NCBI RefSeq assembly: GCF_900215215.1
Contig: NZ_OBDR01000011.1
Coordinates: 1 to 63,642, forward strand
Length of the DNA: 63,642 nucleotides
DNA from: Methanohalophilus euhalobius
Lineage (GTDB): Archaea; Halobacteriota; Methanosarcinia; Methanosarcinales; Methanosarcinaceae
Direction of reading: 5' to 3'
Shown here: piece after piece, positions 1-8,650 of the stretch
Position numbering within the stretch: the first letter of the stretch is position 1
Layout of the letters: every line of letters starts with the position of its first letter
The notes under the pieces: model-generated
What the model was told of the DNA's origin: nothing
Database searches by the model: none
The model's input: the letters and a program-made list of their open reading frames with translations, nothing else
Position numbers and translations under genes: made by a program

Positions 1-92
1 GCAAAAGAGGTCAAGTTCAAATTATTAATCCATAATATAGACAGGGCAACTTCTATTTCAGTAATTATTCAAATGAGGATTTCTACAGAGCC
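1..92 (+). mobile_element. Right end of an IS, same element as at 17171-17765
   Basis: The first 92 bases repeat the 3' part of the IS at 17171-17765, ending in the same terminal repeat (TTTCTACAGAGCC). The window therefore starts inside a second copy, in the same orientation, which encodes the last residues of the transposase. The left part lies outside the window, so it is unknown whether this copy is complete. It has inserted into an epimerase gene, whose reading frame runs into the IS end. Confidence 0.9.
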
Positions 93-258
93 ATTCTGTT
101 ATTCTTTTAAATGATTTATCTTGAATATTTTGAGGATAACTAGTTATATTGTTGTCAATGACGATTACAGGTATTTTCAGTTTCAAAAATCTAGTTACCA
201 AACTTTTCCCAATGAAACCGTCTCCTCCAGTTATCAGTATTGGTTTTTTTGATTTCAT
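93..258 (-). pseudogene. NAD-dependent epimerase/dehydratase, N-terminal fragment cut by the IS
   Basis: This encodes about 55 residues of a Rossmann-fold sugar epimerase: a start ATG, then ILITGGDGFIGKSLV, the GxxGxxG dinucleotide-binding loop, and VIVIDNN, the acidic end of the second strand. The frame then enters the IS and ends 11 residues later. Extended SDR epimerases are about 310 residues long, so more than 80% of the gene, including the YxxxK active site, is missing. The rest may lie beyond the other end of the IS, outside the window. Function is assumed lost. Confidence 0.85.
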
Positions 259-400
259 CTATTATCACTAGCATTAAATCCAAAATAATATCTTATTGTA
301 TCAATTAGATTATCCTAACCCAACAAATGATGGCAATCCTCCTAAATACATAATCAGTCTATAGGTAACTGCCATTACATCTGGGGAAATATTACTATTT

Positions 401-3400
401 TTATACAGTAGCATTTTTATTTGCTTCTACTTTCAACCAAAATTTCTCTAGAAACTCCATAACTTTCCCTCTGTTTAATTCTTCATGGCAAAATTGATTT
501 CCATAATTTCTTAAACATCCATAACAACTAGAATTGCCCTCTTTTCCTCCACACGTACATTCTCTCATTTTCGTGTATGTAGTTTTAAAGAGATTGATTA
601 TTGAATCCTGATCTTTCGCAATTCTTTTTACATGCCCTGCACCACCAGGCACATTATCAAATATTAGAAGGGCTAATGAATCTGGTTCTCCAATATAGGG
701 ATATAAACAGCCATCCAGATCTTGTCTTTCAATATCGAAATAAATGCTTGCACCTTCCAATAAACCATAAAGAACAGAATACCAAAATCCCATGTCCCAA
801 TTATCGTAATCTTCAAAGCTTAATTGTAGTACATCCGTTTTGTATTCATGGCCTAAATGGTACCTCATCAAAGTACCTTCACATTCTCCACCCCAAGTAT
901 TTTCATGTGATGTCGGTGCTTTGTCGTTTCCTAAAATAGTGTATCCACATAATGGACAAACTTTAAATCCTTGCCCACCTGCATTATTAACAATCGCTAA
1001 TTTACCATGATTACCTACCATGGCATTTATATTTAAATGACCTAGACTAACTGATAACTCTTTTTCTTTATTCACTTCACCCGAATAATATGTGCGTGTT
1101 GTGTAGGTTTTTTTAGGTTTTTTATTGCCAGGTTTCTTTGGTGGTTTCCTGCTGCTTATGAAGCCAAATTCTGGTACAACGAATGTACCTCTTATACCAG
1201 TATCTAGTGGATAACCACATGAATCACATACAGTTAATCCATCATTTGAAGTTGCTAGCACCCGTTGATACCTATGACATTTTTCACAAATTGCATATTG
1301 ATATTTTGGCCATTCTCTATGAGGTATTTTCTTTAAATATCTACTTTGCCAAAGTTGTCCACCTGCAACGATTTCGCTTCCAGGAGCATATTCTGATAAA
1401 GCCATTCTAAGATCTCTACTTAATTCCAATTTATTTCCTGCATCAGAATGACTTATCAACTGAAGCTCTACAACATCTATGGGGAACCCATACCTGGGAA
1501 TTACGTTATGTGCTGAAAGATAGTTTATCAAAGGGCGTTTTTTAATAGTATTAATCATTCTTAGAAGATAGTCGGATTTTTTTCCTTCACTAATTTTTTT
1601 ATTTCTAGATGTTGACAATATACCTATATCAGATTCGACTTCTTCTTTTGCTTTTAATAATACACCATTATTTTCATCATAAAGACCTGAAACCCATCCC
1701 CAACTATCGAGATTTAATTTTGAATGTAAGTTTTGAGGAACGATTTTTTTAATTGATTCTAACAGATCCTTTGGTTCTGATTCCAGGTATTCCCTTAATT
1801 TTTCGGGCCCGTTTTTATTTGGATTAAAAAAGAAGTCTTCTGTCTTTTTGAACATATCTGAATTCATCATCCAGAATTTAGCAAGTGCTGTTGCATAAAC
1901 ATGTCTTTGAACAATGATTTCATTCTCTATTTCAAAATGAGGTGTACTCACCATACCTGAGACCATCTTTATTGGATCTGCAAAATATGTCATATCATGC
2001 GAACGCCGTCTGCAAAATGTCAATACAAAAGCTGTAGAATCAGTACGTCTCCCAGCTCTTCCTGCCCTCTGTACATAGTTTGATGCTGAGGGAGGAACGT
2101 TTAACAGGAAAACAGATTCTAAATCTCCGACATCAACTCCAAGTTCAAAAGTAGTAGAACAACTAAGGACATTGATATCTCCATTGATAAACCTAGACTG
2201 ATAATCTGCAGCAGTTTCACTACTTAGCTGAGCAGTATGTTCTTCAGCTTTCATCCTCAATGGTTTCAATTCGGAATACAAATTTTTGTAGTGGTCATCT
2301 TCATACATTTCAGAAGGATTACATTTTTCGAGCATTCCATTGCAACGATAGTTTGGACAAATATTTTTCAAATTCAAATGAGTCAGAGTTTTACATTTAT
2401 TGCAGTAGTACCATTGCAATTGGTCTCCATCTTTAATTTGCCACAATTTATGATTGATTTGGAAACCAGTTCCTTCTGAGTTAAGTGCGGTTTCTATCAA
2501 ATGTTTGTCCCATATTAGTTTATTCAATCCTTTTTTCCACATATTTGATAGCAATTCAGTACAATTCTCTTCACAATTTGTTGAATTGATTTTATAGTAT
2601 AATCTTTGAAGAAAATCTAATCTACTATTTAGTCCACCTGAGGGAGTCCAGCCTTTTATGTTTCTATCTTTTGATGAACCCGTATGCCTGAAATATCGTT
2701 TTTGATTTTTGGGTTCAAAAAAGGAATCGTAAGGGTCGATAGAATCAGGAAAAGTAATAGCACCGTAATCCCTGAAGTCATTTAATAATATTTGGTATAA
2801 TGTCCATATTTCATCGTCAGTTAAATTCCATGGGTCTTTTTTTAATGGAGGTGGTGCACACCACTGACTTGGCTTTACTAATTCAAAACCCAGAAATCCC
2901 ATATGTTCTAAACCATTCTTTCCATCAACATTCATTAATTCATACAACAACCATTTCCAAGCTTCATCTTCCAACTGTTGTAGACTTATTGATGGGAATA
3001 AGCTTAGTTCACGTATTTTTTTCTTAAGGGGAATTATAATATCTTCAATTTGCCACTGATTATCAATTATTTTTTGCTTGTTTTCTTCAATAGTTTGTAA
3101 TATGAGATGCCTTCGCAATATTTTAGAGTATGTTCTGTTTAAGAAGGGAGCAAAAAAAGCTGCATCCTGTCTATTATCTGAAAAAATAAGTAATTGCCTT
3201 GAATCTTTTTCCATTATAGATTTTTCAGGCTCATCTTTTATTGTTATCCATTCATTTTCATCATCCTGAGAATCTTTTTCCAAGATATCAACTGTTGATT
3301 CTTTATCAGGTATTTGTTGATATAAAGAAGTAGACAATACACTTGCGATTGCATCTCTGCTTTGCAAAAAGCGAGTTACAACAGAACTCTTAGTATTTGT

Positions 3401-5230
3401 TTTTGAACAAGCAGGACATTTATGCACCATTCCATTTCTAGAGACAACTTTTGTCAAAGGAATATAATCTGCTTCATTACATTCGCAAAGTGAATTAACG
3501 AGATTTATCTTGTCGATTGCTCCACATTTTGGACATAGATAATATTTATCACTTGCTCTATTCTCTATCTCCTCTTCATCTTCATTAATAGGAACTAATT
3601 CAAATTCATTATTCATGAGTAAATAATACTCAAGAGAACTTTCATTTTCATAATATGATTTACTCGGCTGTTTGAGGACATTTTTTCCATCATCATTTGA
3701 CTTTTTACCTACAATGTAGACTGATCCACAATTATGACAATTACCAATTTCAAATACTGGATAATTTATTCCATTTTCTGTTACACATTCCATTCTTTGC
3801 AAAAACAATTGTTTTTTTGGATAAAACCCTACAAAAGCCCCTTCCATCGATTTTATGAATAAATGGTATCTAGCTGGTAAAAGAGGTTGATCATTTGGAT
3901 TATTTCGTGCTTGGTTAGCAATGTCAACTAATGAAACCAAAGTTTCTTCAGAATTACTATTTTTTGAAAATATTTGTTTTGCTGTTTTTGAAAGAACTTC
4001 ACTATTTTTTTCTTCAATTGTTTCTTGTAAGGAGATTAAATTTCGATCACCTTTTAAAATAAAATAAAGAAATTTCTTATAATCTCCATCTGAATCTGCT
4101 TTTGCCTTTTCAATAATCTGTGAAGGCACTTTATGCATCACTGCTGAATTCGCAAGTTGCTCTAATTTATTATCTGAAACATTGGAAAGTATTTCCTGCC
4201 ATTCAGAATATAATTTTTCATTCGGTACACCCCAACATTTCCCAACAATCCTATCTTCATCAATTGCTTTTACTATATCTTCAGTTTCAAATGGTTCACT
4301 GAAAAGACCCGATGCAAATTTAGCAATGTCATCGGGTGTTTCATTCTCATTGCCTAATGTAGCACTTGTAGCAATACATGTTAGGTCATTTGCTCTTGTA
4401 GAAATGCGTTCCTTTAATCGCCGAAGTAACATTGCAGTCTCAATACCCTTTGCACCACTGTAGGTATGGGCTTCATCAACAACTATGAATTTCCAGTTAT
4501 TTGAGAACTCACCATCAAAAAAGACATTGTCTTGAGGTCTTAGAAGTAGATATTCCAACATTGCATAGTTGGTAAGCAAAATATGTGGTGGATTTGCTTT
4601 CATTTCTTCCCTTGATATCAATTCATTTTTCAAGGGTTTTTCTTTATACATCTTTTGGAATAGTTCTTCAGCACTTTTTCTTTTTTCCTCTGTTTCTCCC
4701 GTATAACGTCCAAATGTTATTTCTGGATAATTTGCCAGCAATTTACGAAAACGTTTTAGTTGATCATTTGCAAGTGCATTCATTGGGTAGAGAAGAAGAG
4801 CACGCACTCCAGGATTAAGTGTTCCATGTTTCTTTTGTTCAAACAAGTAGTTTAGTATAGGTATGGTAAACGTTTCGGTTTTTCCACTTCCTGTTCCTGT
4901 TGCAACTACAACATTCCTTTGGTGCTTAACAATTTTTTGAATTGCGTTCTGCTGATGTGAATACAATGGTCTATCAATTGGCAATGAGTTGGAATTTAGA
5001 TTAATGAACTCATCCGATAGTATTCCTTTCTTTACTAGAACATTTAATGTATCTTCTTTTTTAAACGAAGGAGTTGTTTCTAAAATAGGCCCTTTTACAA
5101 AATCTTGTGGTTGCAATTTTGATACGAATTGATTTTGCAAATCAGAGTCACTAAGTTGAAAAATATTTGCAAGATAAGAAGTATATTTATCAGTAATGTA
5201 TTTTGTAGTCTTAATAGGATCAAGTGACAT
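401..5230 (-). CDS. Large DEAH-box helicase with C-terminal DUF1998/MZB domain (YprA/DruE-like)
   Basis: This 1609-residue superfamily 2 helicase has Walker A ATGTGSGKT near residues 110-118, DEAH at 252-255, an ATSATL motif III near 287, and a second RecA domain with QRAGRAGRR. Many CxxC pairs are scattered through the middle, and the C-terminus has the four-cysteine zinc site of DUF1998 (CTCGG then CYGCLRNYGNQFCHEEL). YprA/MrfA-family helicases act in DNA repair, but very large versions are the core of defence systems such as Druantia (DruE) and relatives of DISARM. The start ATG is preceded by GAGGA. It lies 10 bp downstream of the 1059-aa gene and is surely co-transcribed with it. Family is secure; the defence role is inferred from size and context. 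Confidence 0.85.
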   Translation of the reverse strand: MSLDPIKTTKYITDKYTSYLANIFQLSDSDLQNQFVSKLQPQDFVKGPILETTPSFKKEDTLNVLVKKGILSDEFINLNSNSLPIDRPLYSHQQNAIQKIVKHQRNVVVATGTGSGKTETFTIPILNYLFEQKKHGTLNPGVRALLLYPMNALANDQLKRFRKLLANYPEITFGRYTGETEEKRKSAEELFQKMYKEKPLKNELISREEMKANPPHILLTNYAMLEYLLLRPQDNVFFDGEFSNNWKFIVVDEAHTYSGAKGIETAMLLRRLKERISTRANDLTCIATSATLGNENETPDDIAKFASGLFSEPFETEDIVKAIDEDRIVGKCWGVPNEKLYSEWQEILSNVSDNKLEQLANSAVMHKVPSQIIEKAKADSDGDYKKFLYFILKGDRNLISLQETIEEKNSEVLSKTAKQIFSKNSNSEETLVSLVDIANQARNNPNDQPLLPARYHLFIKSMEGAFVGFYPKKQLFLQRMECVTENGINYPVFEIGNCHNCGSVYIVGKKSNDDGKNVLKQPSKSYYENESSLEYYLLMNNEFELVPINEDEEEIENRASDKYYLCPKCGAIDKINLVNSLCECNEADYIPLTKVVSRNGMVHKCPACSKTNTKSSVVTRFLQSRDAIASVLSTSLYQQIPDKESTVDILEKDSQDDENEWITIKDEPEKSIMEKDSRQLLIFSDNRQDAAFFAPFLNRTYSKILRRHLILQTIEENKQKIIDNQWQIEDIIIPLKKKIRELSLFPSISLQQLEDEAWKWLLYELMNVDGKNGLEHMGFLGFELVKPSQWCAPPPLKKDPWNLTDDEIWTLYQILLNDFRDYGAITFPDSIDPYDSFFEPKNQKRYFRHTGSSKDRNIKGWTPSGGLNSRLDFLQRLYYKINSTNCEENCTELLSNMWKKGLNKLIWDKHLIETALNSEGTGFQINHKLWQIKDGDQLQWYYCNKCKTLTHLNLKNICPNYRCNGMLEKCNPSEMYEDDHYKNLYSELKPLRMKAEEHTAQLSSETAADYQSRFINGDINVLSCSTTFELGVDVGDLESVFLLNVPPSASNYVQRAGRAGRRTDSTAFVLTFCRRRSHDMTYFADPIKMVSGMVSTPHFEIENEIIVQRHVYATALAKFWMMNSDMFKKTEDFFFNPNKNGPEKLREYLESEPKDLLESIKKIVPQNLHSKLNLDSWGWVSGLYDENNGVLLKAKEEVESDIGILSTSRNKKISEGKKSDYLLRMINTIKKRPLINYLSAHNVIPRYGFPIDVVELQLISHSDAGNKLELSRDLRMALSEYAPGSEIVAGGQLWQSRYLKKIPHREWPKYQYAICEKCHRYQRVLATSNDGLTVCDSCGYPLDTGIRGTFVVPEFGFISSRKPPKKPGNKKPKKTYTTRTYYSGEVNKEKELSVSLGHLNINAMVGNHGKLAIVNNAGGQGFKVCPLCGYTILGNDKAPTSHENTWGGECEGTLMRYHLGHEYKTDVLQLSFEDYDNWDMGFWYSVLYGLLEGASIYFDIERQDLDGCLYPYIGEPDSLALLIFDNVPGGAGHVKRIAKDQDSIINLFKTTYTKMRECTCGGKEGNSSCYGCLRNYGNQFCHEELNRGKVMEFLEKFWLKVEANKNATV

Positions 5231-5240
5231 CCATAATTCC

Positions 5241-8200
5241 TCATAACTTTATGTTTTTAATTTTCTGTTGAATAGATTTCAATGTCGGATCATTTTGAAA
5301 TGTTTTGTGTTGTATTAATGATCCCAGTTCTCTAGCAATATCATTAAATTCATTAATCTTATTCAAATGTTTTATTATCTGATTGAAATCAATATTTTCT
5401 TTATTTAATCTCATCAAAGAAGCAAAGTACATCTTTTTATTTTGATAATTTTCAATAAACATATACGTTAATATTTTTAAAAAAACTTTATTAGAAAATA
5501 AATCAAATCTTTGTTGTTTTGCTTTTAACAATAAATGATTGATAATTGTAAAACATTCACTATTTAGTAAATCAGTTTTTGTGAAAAATAAATCATCAAA
5601 TACATTTATTGCTTCTTCAATTTCTTTGTCAGCCAATATGTTTAATTTGTGTAACCATAAACTTTTGAGATGGTCATTTTTACGATATGCATCTTTTAAG
5701 AGACTTATACCATCGATATATCTGGCTTCATCGTAGTATTTATTAAATTCTTCAAGAGGTTTTTCATTATCGATATCAATAAGAATTTCTTTACTATTCG
5801 GAATATTTTCCCCTGGAAATACCAATGGAGTCCATCCATCTGATTTTGTAAAATGAAGCAAGTATCTACCAATTTGAATATCACTTTCAGTCATTTCAAA
5901 AGTAATAGGACTTCTTTTATTATCGATATTTTCTTGATGTAACAGTTTTTCATGGCCTGACCCTAGTTTCCAGAAAGCTAATGTTTTATCCTTAGTGGTT
6001 CCTTCTTCAGACCATTCAATTTTAAAAATACGTTTGTCCTCTTTTTTGTCTATATAATGTCTAATGTTGCTTATTTTCCATTTCTGAACGCCAAATAAAT
6101 CGACATCTTCTATATTATCGTTTCCATAAACATCAAAACTAAAATTCATGATACTTTTTTCATTGGATCTTATTGTATCAGAAAACTTCGATAAATCAAA
6201 TTTACAGATTCCTTTTCTTAATATCGTTTCCTCATATTGTTTTGTAGGTCCTAATTCCAACTTACATTTTCCATTTATTTCAGGGAATAAATTTACAATT
6301 AATATGGGGTTGGAATCTGAATCAAATAGCACTTCTTCTTCAACTTCAACATAATCACTGAATTCTGATTCGTATTTTCGATTATTTAGACCTTCAATAC
6401 TCCATTTCAATTTTGGCATATGAAATTCAACAGGTATTTGTATAGGACTTTTAACATCGACAAATATTCTAAAATTTTCTTTTAGATAATCTTCTGATGA
6501 AGTTGTTTGCAAGTGATAATCGGTGTTATTTATTTGTTTGACTATATTTTTTGAGCCAATAGGTACAATTTCAGAAGTTTTCAAATACAAATTTATTTCA
6601 TATGGACCATCAGTTTGTGGTATATATATTCCTCTATCAAATTCAAAACTAATAGGAGGAATGAAAACTACGTTAAATTCGTAATCTATACCTTCTATAT
6701 CATTTGTTATTCTTATATCGAAGTTGCCTACAGCATTATTTCCAAGTAATGACTCATCAGATAGTGGAATTACACAGGTTGAATCATCTGGATATTCTAA
6801 AATATTTTCATAATCATTAAGTTTGGAATAGATGGGTTTTTGAAGTGTGGTTTCTCCACGATATGTAATATATAGATTCCAATCAGCACTATCAAGAGAA
6901 TTTTCAGTTTGTATTTTTATAGATGGAAGTTCGCCAGAGTAAACTGGATTGCCATTAGAAGTGACAGAATTCAATAAATTCCCATTAACAAGTTTAGGCT
7001 TTAAATTCCTCTTTTCTGACACTGGTAGATGAAGACGATTCAGCTCTTTATCTTCTATAAAAAGGGGTTTTTCTGTATCTTGAATATTTACTGCAAAATA
7101 TCTATATCCAAACCAACTCCCAAATAGGTCTCCTTTCTCAAAGATCAAAGATTCTGGCTTTAAATCATATTGTTTTTCTGCAACGACTATTATTGTATCT
7201 TGTGGTAATGTTTCTTTTTGTATTATTTTTTTACTGTCATATTCAAAAGCAAATAGAAGGCTATCTGTATGAAAACTACTTTCAAAGTCCCAACTTTGGA
7301 GTCTTTTACTTCCATTTAGTAACCTGAAAAAATACCTAGTTGCAGGGAATTTTAGTTTTATCTTTTTCTCTTCAGTTTCAATGTAGCTACCGTTGCGATA
7401 AGCAGAAATTTTTTCTTTATAGATGTTATTCTGTTCATCACTGATTTCTAATATAACCTTATTTATGTATTCATCAAAGATAGTTTGCTGTGGCAACACT
7501 AAAACTAAATCATCTTTATAATCAAATTTAATAATTGGTTGTCTAAACCTTCCGTGTTTGTTTATTGAAGTTGTACTATTGCTACTGGTTTTTGTAATAT
7601 TTTGAGGATTATTCCACCAAACTATAAATGCATCTATAATTCGTTCTGATAATTCAATATTGTCTTTTTTTTGTGAAAGTGTTCCTTTTTGGCCAAATTC
7701 TAGCATCAAATAGGAGTTATAAAAAAAGCAATCTGCTATTTCATTTCCATATAACAAAAATCTCCTTATTGATTCACTAATATACGGAAAAGCTTGTGGG
7801 ATTGAATTTAGATTTTCTTGGTCTGAGATTGATAGTTTCTTTTTATTTATGAGTCTAGACGAACCCTTTTCATTTATCCTTAATCTTTGATTGTTATAAG
7901 CCCTTTGTTTATTTAGATAAAACTTAATCCCTTCATAATCCGTACTGGGCAATTCGTCTTTCCTTTTAATTAGGACTTGGTCAAAATACTCTTCCAAATT
8001 TGAATTTGGGATCATTCCATGGATTAATATGTTTGAAACATATCTGAATGCACTTGGAATACTGAATTTTGGCAAATTATTTTCATGTAAATATGAAAAA
8101 AACAATTTTCCAATATTTGTTTTTTGAATAGCATCCAACTTTCCGATACTTTCTTCTACACTAGACCAAAAATCACCATTTTCTGAATTATATTCATATA

Positions 8201-8420
8201 TCCCTTTCCATACTAAAAAATGAGATACAGAAGCCTTTGCATATTGCTTTAAGTACTTTATCCCTCTAATAGATAAGTGCTGTTTTATCAAATTGCCTAT
8301 ATGTTCTACCTCTTGAGGAGTAAGAACATTTTCGCCTATCAAGGTTATATTTTGTGTTCTATTATGCAATATCTTTTCACATTCTGCTATTTTAGAACAA
8401 TTTTCAATCATATCAAGCAC
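5241..8420 (-). CDS. 1059-aa protein, probable partner of the DUF1998 helicase (DruH-like candidate)
   Basis: No catalytic motif is evident. Roughly residues 1-200 are helical, the middle (about 230-800) is strongly beta-rich and looks like consecutive beta-sandwich modules, and the last 200 residues are helical and repeat-like. There is no signal peptide or membrane segment. It lies directly upstream of the helicase with a 10-bp gap, so the two form one operon. A very large protein of unknown fold beside a DUF1998 helicase is the layout of Druantia type III (DruH-DruE); that match is inferred from arrangement and size, not from a sequence comparison. The start may be GTG at 8420 or ATG at 8411; neither has a strong ribosome site. 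Confidence 0.6.
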   Translation of the reverse strand: MLDMIENCSKIAECEKILHNRTQNITLIGENVLTPQEVEHIGNLIKQHLSIRGIKYLKQYAKASVSHFLVWKGIYEYNSENGDFWSSVEESIGKLDAIQKTNIGKLFFSYLHENNLPKFSIPSAFRYVSNILIHGMIPNSNLEEYFDQVLIKRKDELPSTDYEGIKFYLNKQRAYNNQRLRINEKGSSRLINKKKLSISDQENLNSIPQAFPYISESIRRFLLYGNEIADCFFYNSYLMLEFGQKGTLSQKKDNIELSERIIDAFIVWWNNPQNITKTSSNSTTSINKHGRFRQPIIKFDYKDDLVLVLPQQTIFDEYINKVILEISDEQNNIYKEKISAYRNGSYIETEEKKIKLKFPATRYFFRLLNGSKRLQSWDFESSFHTDSLLFAFEYDSKKIIQKETLPQDTIIVVAEKQYDLKPESLIFEKGDLFGSWFGYRYFAVNIQDTEKPLFIEDKELNRLHLPVSEKRNLKPKLVNGNLLNSVTSNGNPVYSGELPSIKIQTENSLDSADWNLYITYRGETTLQKPIYSKLNDYENILEYPDDSTCVIPLSDESLLGNNAVGNFDIRITNDIEGIDYEFNVVFIPPISFEFDRGIYIPQTDGPYEINLYLKTSEIVPIGSKNIVKQINNTDYHLQTTSSEDYLKENFRIFVDVKSPIQIPVEFHMPKLKWSIEGLNNRKYESEFSDYVEVEEEVLFDSDSNPILIVNLFPEINGKCKLELGPTKQYEETILRKGICKFDLSKFSDTIRSNEKSIMNFSFDVYGNDNIEDVDLFGVQKWKISNIRHYIDKKEDKRIFKIEWSEEGTTKDKTLAFWKLGSGHEKLLHQENIDNKRSPITFEMTESDIQIGRYLLHFTKSDGWTPLVFPGENIPNSKEILIDIDNEKPLEEFNKYYDEARYIDGISLLKDAYRKNDHLKSLWLHKLNILADKEIEEAINVFDDLFFTKTDLLNSECFTIINHLLLKAKQQRFDLFSNKVFLKILTYMFIENYQNKKMYFASLMRLNKENIDFNQIIKHLNKINEFNDIARELGSLIQHKTFQNDPTLKSIQQKIKNIKL

Positions 8421-8650
8421 TTTTCCATTTAGAGTTTAAATTTTAGTTGTATGTACCTACAGTTTGATTAATTTACATATAAATGTAACGATTTAAATCT
8501 GTGATATCAGAATAATAAATAATCCGACTACAAACCTTTGCGGTTTATATCTTATATTGCATACCTACCCCACCTTCCATCAATTCACATAAATTTATCT
8601 ATCAGTAAAGAAATATGTTTGTTAAAATATATGGTAAGTGGGGATGAAGA
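8421..8650. promoter_or_regulatory. Divergent promoter region between helicase operon and TPR gene
   Basis: This 230-bp AT-rich spacer separates the two divergent units. On the plus side there are TATA-like tracts ATAAATTTATC near 8589 and TTAAAATATATGG near 8622, then GGGATGAAG just before the ATG at 8651. The second tract is only about 25 nt from the ATG and would give a nearly leaderless mRNA; the first allows a short leader. On the minus side the sequence is AT-rich without one clear TATA box. No inverted repeat long enough to call an operator was seen. Confidence 0.4.

Noticed and set aside
601-4818. Several plus-strand open frames of 60-112 codons inside the helicase gene
   Set aside because: They are antisense to a long, clearly conserved gene, have no ribosome sites and show low-complexity translations.
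8489-8500. CGATTTAAATCTG compared with the 46-bp hairpin element
   Set aside because: It shares only a short AT palindrome; neither the linker nor the long hairpin is present.
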